Source of the DNA: Balanoglossus misakiensis
Lineage: Eukaryota; Hemichordata
NCBI GenBank assembly: GCA_040954595.2
Contig: CM082590.2
Coordinates: 2,604,001-2,668,000, forward strand
Direction of reading: 5' to 3'
Length of the DNA stretch: 64,000 nt
Below, piece after piece: positions 61,215-64,000 of the stretch (position 1 is its first letter; the number at the start of each line of letters is the position of its first letter). The position numbers and the translations under genes were made by a program. Under the pieces are notes generated by a model that did no database searches, was not told the origin of the DNA, and was given only the letters and a program-made list of their open reading frames with translations.

Positions 61215-64000
61215 AGCCTCGTTTGTTTACAAAATTCTGTTGTGATGCGCAGAACACATATATAGGCCTATGCGCATAATAACGTTTTCCACTAGACTCT
61301 GTAGATCGACGGATAGTTGTAAAATTTCCATGGTTGCTTCCAAACAGCCTCGTTTATTTACCGAATTCTGTTGTGAGGCGCAGAACACATAGATAGGCAT
61401 ATGTGCATAAGAAAGTTTTCCACTATAGACTCTGTAGATCGAGAGATAGTTCTAAAATGTCCATGGTTGCTTCCAAACACAGCCTCGTTTGTTTACAAAA
61501 TTCTGTTGTGATGCGCAGAACACATATATAGGCCTATGCGCATAAGAACGTTTCCACTAGACTCTGTAGATCGACGGATAGCTGTAAAATTTCCATGGTT
61601 GCTTTTAAACAGCCTCGTTTATTTACCGATTTCTGTTGTGAGGCGCAGAACACATAGATAGGCATATGTGCATAAGAAAGTTTTCCACTATAGACTCTGT
61701 AGATCGAGAGATAGTTCTAAAATGTCCATGGTTGCTTCCAAACACAGCCTCGTTTATTTACCGATTTCTGTTGTGATGCGCATAACACATAGATAGGCCT
61801 ATGCGCATAAGAACGTTTTCCACTAGACTCTGTAGATCGACGGATAGTTGTACAATTTCCATGGTTGCTTCCAAACAGCATCGTTTATTTACCGAATTCT
61901 GTTGTGAGGCGCAGAACACGTAATAGGTCTATGCGCATAAGGAAGTTTTCCACCAGACTCTGTAGATCGACGGATAGTTCTAAAATTTCCATGATTGCTT
62001 CCAAACAGCCTCGTTTATTTACCGAATTCTGTTGTGAGGCGCAGAGCACGTAATAGGCCTATGCGCATAAGAAAGTTTTCCACCAGACTCTGTAGATCGA
62101 CGGATAGTTGTAAAATTTCCATGGTTGCTTCCAAACAGCCTCGTTTATTTACCGATTTCTGTTGTGATGCGCAGAACACATAGATAGGCATATGTGCATA
62201 ATAAAGTTTTCCACTAGACTCTGTAGATCGAGAGATAGTTCTAAAATTTCCATGGTTGCTTCCAAACACAGCCTCGTTTGTTTACAAAATTCTGTTGTGA
62301 TGCGCAGAACACATATATAGGCCTATGCGCATAATAACGTTTTCCACTAGACTCTGTAGATCGACGGATAGTTGTAAAATTTCATGATTGCTTCCAAATA
62401 CAGCCTCGTTTATTTACCGATTTCTGTTGTGATGCGTATAACACATAGATAGGCCTATGCGCATAAGAACGTTTTCCACTAGACTATGTAGATCGACGGA
62501 TAGTTGTACAATTTCCATGGTTGCTTCCAAACAGCCTCGTTTATTTACCGAATTCTGTTGTGAGGCGCAGAACACATAGATAGGCATATGTGCATAAGAA
62601 AGTTTTCCACTATAGACTCTGTAGATCGAGAGATAGTTCTAAAATGTCCATGGTTGCTACCAAACACAGCCTCGTTTGTTTACAAAATTCTGTTGTGATG
62701 CGCAGAACACATATATAGGCCTATGCGCATAAGAACGTTTCCACTAGACTCTGTAGATCGACGGATAGCTGTAAAATTTCCATGGTTGCTTCCAAACAGC
62801 CTCGTTTATTTACCGATTTCTGTTGTGATGCGCAGAACACATAGATAGGCATATGTGCATAATAAAGTTTTCCACTAGACTCTGTAGATCGAGAGATAGT
62901 TCTAAAATTTCCATGGTTGCTTCCAAACACAGCCTCGTTTGTTTACAAAATTCTGTTGTGATGCGCAGAACACATATATAGGCCTATGCGCATAATAACG
63001 TTTTCCACTAGACTCTGTAGATCGACGGATAGTTGTAAAATTTCCATGGTTGCTTCCAAACAGCCTCGTTTATTTACCGAATTCTGTTGTGAGGCGCAGA
63101 ACACATAGATAGGCATATGTGCATAAGAAAGTTTTCCACTATAGACTCTGTAGATCGAGAGATAGTTCTAAAATGTCCATGGTTGCTTCCAAACACAGCC
63201 TCGTTTGTTTACAAAATTCTGTTGTGATGCGCAGAACACATATATAGGCCCATGCGCATAATAACGTTTTCCACTAGACTCTGTAGATCGACGGATAGTT
63301 GTAAAATTTCCATGGTTGCTTCCAAACAGCCTCGTTTATTTACCGAATTCTGTTGTGAGGCGCAGAACACATAGATAGGCATATGTGCATAAATAAGTTT
63401 TCCACTATAGACTCTGTAGATCGAGAGATAGTTCTAAAATGTCCATGGTTGCTACCAAACACAGCCTCGTTTGTTTACAAAATTATGTTGTGATGCGCAG
63501 AACACATATATAGGCCTATGCGCATAAGAACGTTTCCACTAGACTCTGTAGATCGACGGATAGCTGTAAAATTTCCATGGTTGCTTCCAAACAGCCTCGT
63601 TTATTTACCGATTTCTGTTGTGAGGCGCAGAACACATGATAGGCCTATGCGCATGAGACATTTTTCCACTAGACTCTGTAGATCGACGGATAGTTGTAAA
63701 ATTTCATGGTTGCTTCCAAATACAGCCTCGTTTATTTAGCGATTTCTGTTGTGATGCGCATAACACATAGATAGGCCTATGCGCATAAGAACGTTTTCCA
63801 CTAGACTTTGTAGATCGACGGATAGTTGTACAATGTCCATGGTTGCTTCCAAACAGCCTCGTTTATTTACCGAATTCTGTTGTGAGGCGCAGAACACGTA
63901 ATAGGTCTATGCGCATAAGGAAGTTTTCCACCAGACTCTGTAGATCGACAGATAGTTCTAAAATGTCCATGGTTGCTTCCAAACACAGCCTCGTTTATTT
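61215..64000 (+). repeat. Continuation of right super-HOR copy to window end
   Basis: It first follows 37,238 at +23,977 bp to about 61,970, then 45,244 onward at +16,726 bp to about 62,500, then 38.7-40.156 kb at +23,844 bp to the last base. Shared rare marks in the last part are ataggcccatgcgc (39,401 and 63,245, taggcccatg positions), gcataaataag and acaaaattatgttg. The window ends mid-monomer and the match is still running. Confidence 0.82.

Larger units (their letters stand above)
1..64000 (+). repeat. Satellite DNA array, ~132-bp monomer, head-to-tail
   Basis: The window is filled by one tandem repeat. Landmarks such as ccatggttgcttccaaac, cctcgttt, gttgtga(t/g)gcgc and cctatgcgcata recur in the same order and on the same strand in every monomer, spaced 130-133 bp apart. 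Length differences come from small indels: aaacag versus aaacacag (+2), ccactag versus ccactatag (+2), cacatgatagg versus cacatagatagg (+1), and ccatgg versus catgg (-1). Both window edges cut through a monomer, so the array extends beyond 64 kb on each side. No unique sequence over 300 bases, inverted segment or mobile-element insertion was seen. The array is probably nuclear heterochromatin of a eukaryote. The family and species are not recognised, and a centromeric role is possible but not shown. Confidence 0.97.

Noticed and set aside
1-64000. CRISPR array
   Set aside because: The repeated unit is the entire 130-133 bp. There are no unique spacers between short repeats, and no cas genes.
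1-64000. Large repetitive protein-coding gene (tandem peptide repeats)
   Set aside because: No frame stays open over more than one or two monomers, and unit lengths vary between 124 and 133 bp without keeping the frame.
1-64000. NRF1-like sites from repeated tgcgca motifs
   Set aside because: Only half-sites are present; the two gcgca strings per monomer are about 30 bases apart, not fused as in the full palindromic site.
1-64000. tRNA, rRNA or Pol III internal promoter
   Set aside because: No B-box (GGTTCGANNCC) or cloverleaf-like pattern was seen, and no rRNA-like sequence.
1-64000. An undescribed defence or mobile system
   Set aside because: There is no coding capacity and no non-repetitive DNA in the window; everything is accounted for by the satellite monomer and its rearrangements.

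Overview
The whole 64 kb window is one satellite DNA array. A monomer of about 130-133 bp is repeated head-to-tail from the first base to the last, roughly 485 copies (64,000 divided by about 132). All copies lie in the same orientation. I see no unique-sequence island, transposon, RNA gene or credible protein-coding gene. One typical monomer counted by hand is 53 G+C in 131 bases, about 40%. A long, uniform tandem array with nested higher-order repeats (HORs) points to a eukaryotic nuclear genome and a heterochromatic location (centromeric, pericentromeric, subtelomeric or sex-chromosome). I do not recognise the satellite family, and nothing in the window identifies the species.

Monomers fall into several recurring types. 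They are told apart by small diagnostic differences: gtttgttta/acaaaattctg versus gtttattta/accgaattctg or accgatttctg; cacatatatagg, cacatagatagg, cacatgatagg or cacgtaatagg; ccatgg versus a one-base-deleted catgg. The two commonest 133-bp types (A and B) often alternate, giving a 266-bp dimer. A rarer, more diverged group forms a cassette that contains a distinctive 124-bp monomer, found eight times.

Layout: 1-11,520 is a block of 3.7-kb HOR units (three copies, the third partial) with an internal 1.85-kb half-period. 11,521-16,760 holds two copies of the diverged cassette around a perfectly phased 1,589-bp tandem duplication. 16,760-22,600 mixes 130-bp types and two more cassettes. 22,600-27,200 carries small tandem duplications (132, 531, 390 and 1,573 bp). 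27,200-32,300 has three cassette copies, one with a clean two-monomer deletion. 32,300-51,364 is a mosaic of 1,316-, 261-, 1,189-, 789-, 659- and about 7,250-bp duplications. 51,365-64,000 repeats 28,966-40,156 at an offset of 22,398 bp, later 23,844 bp, so the array has a super-HOR of about 22-24 kb.

There are no genes to work together. What the window records is array evolution: duplications and deletions in whole-monomer steps, as expected from unequal exchange. The most interesting sequence-level feature is a pair of overlapping 10-bp palindromes (ATAGGCCTATGCGCATA) that is intact in A-type monomers and broken at two bases in B-type monomers. A dimeric stretch therefore presents the intact site once per two monomers. 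All offsets come from reading landmark variants by eye. Percent identities were not computed.
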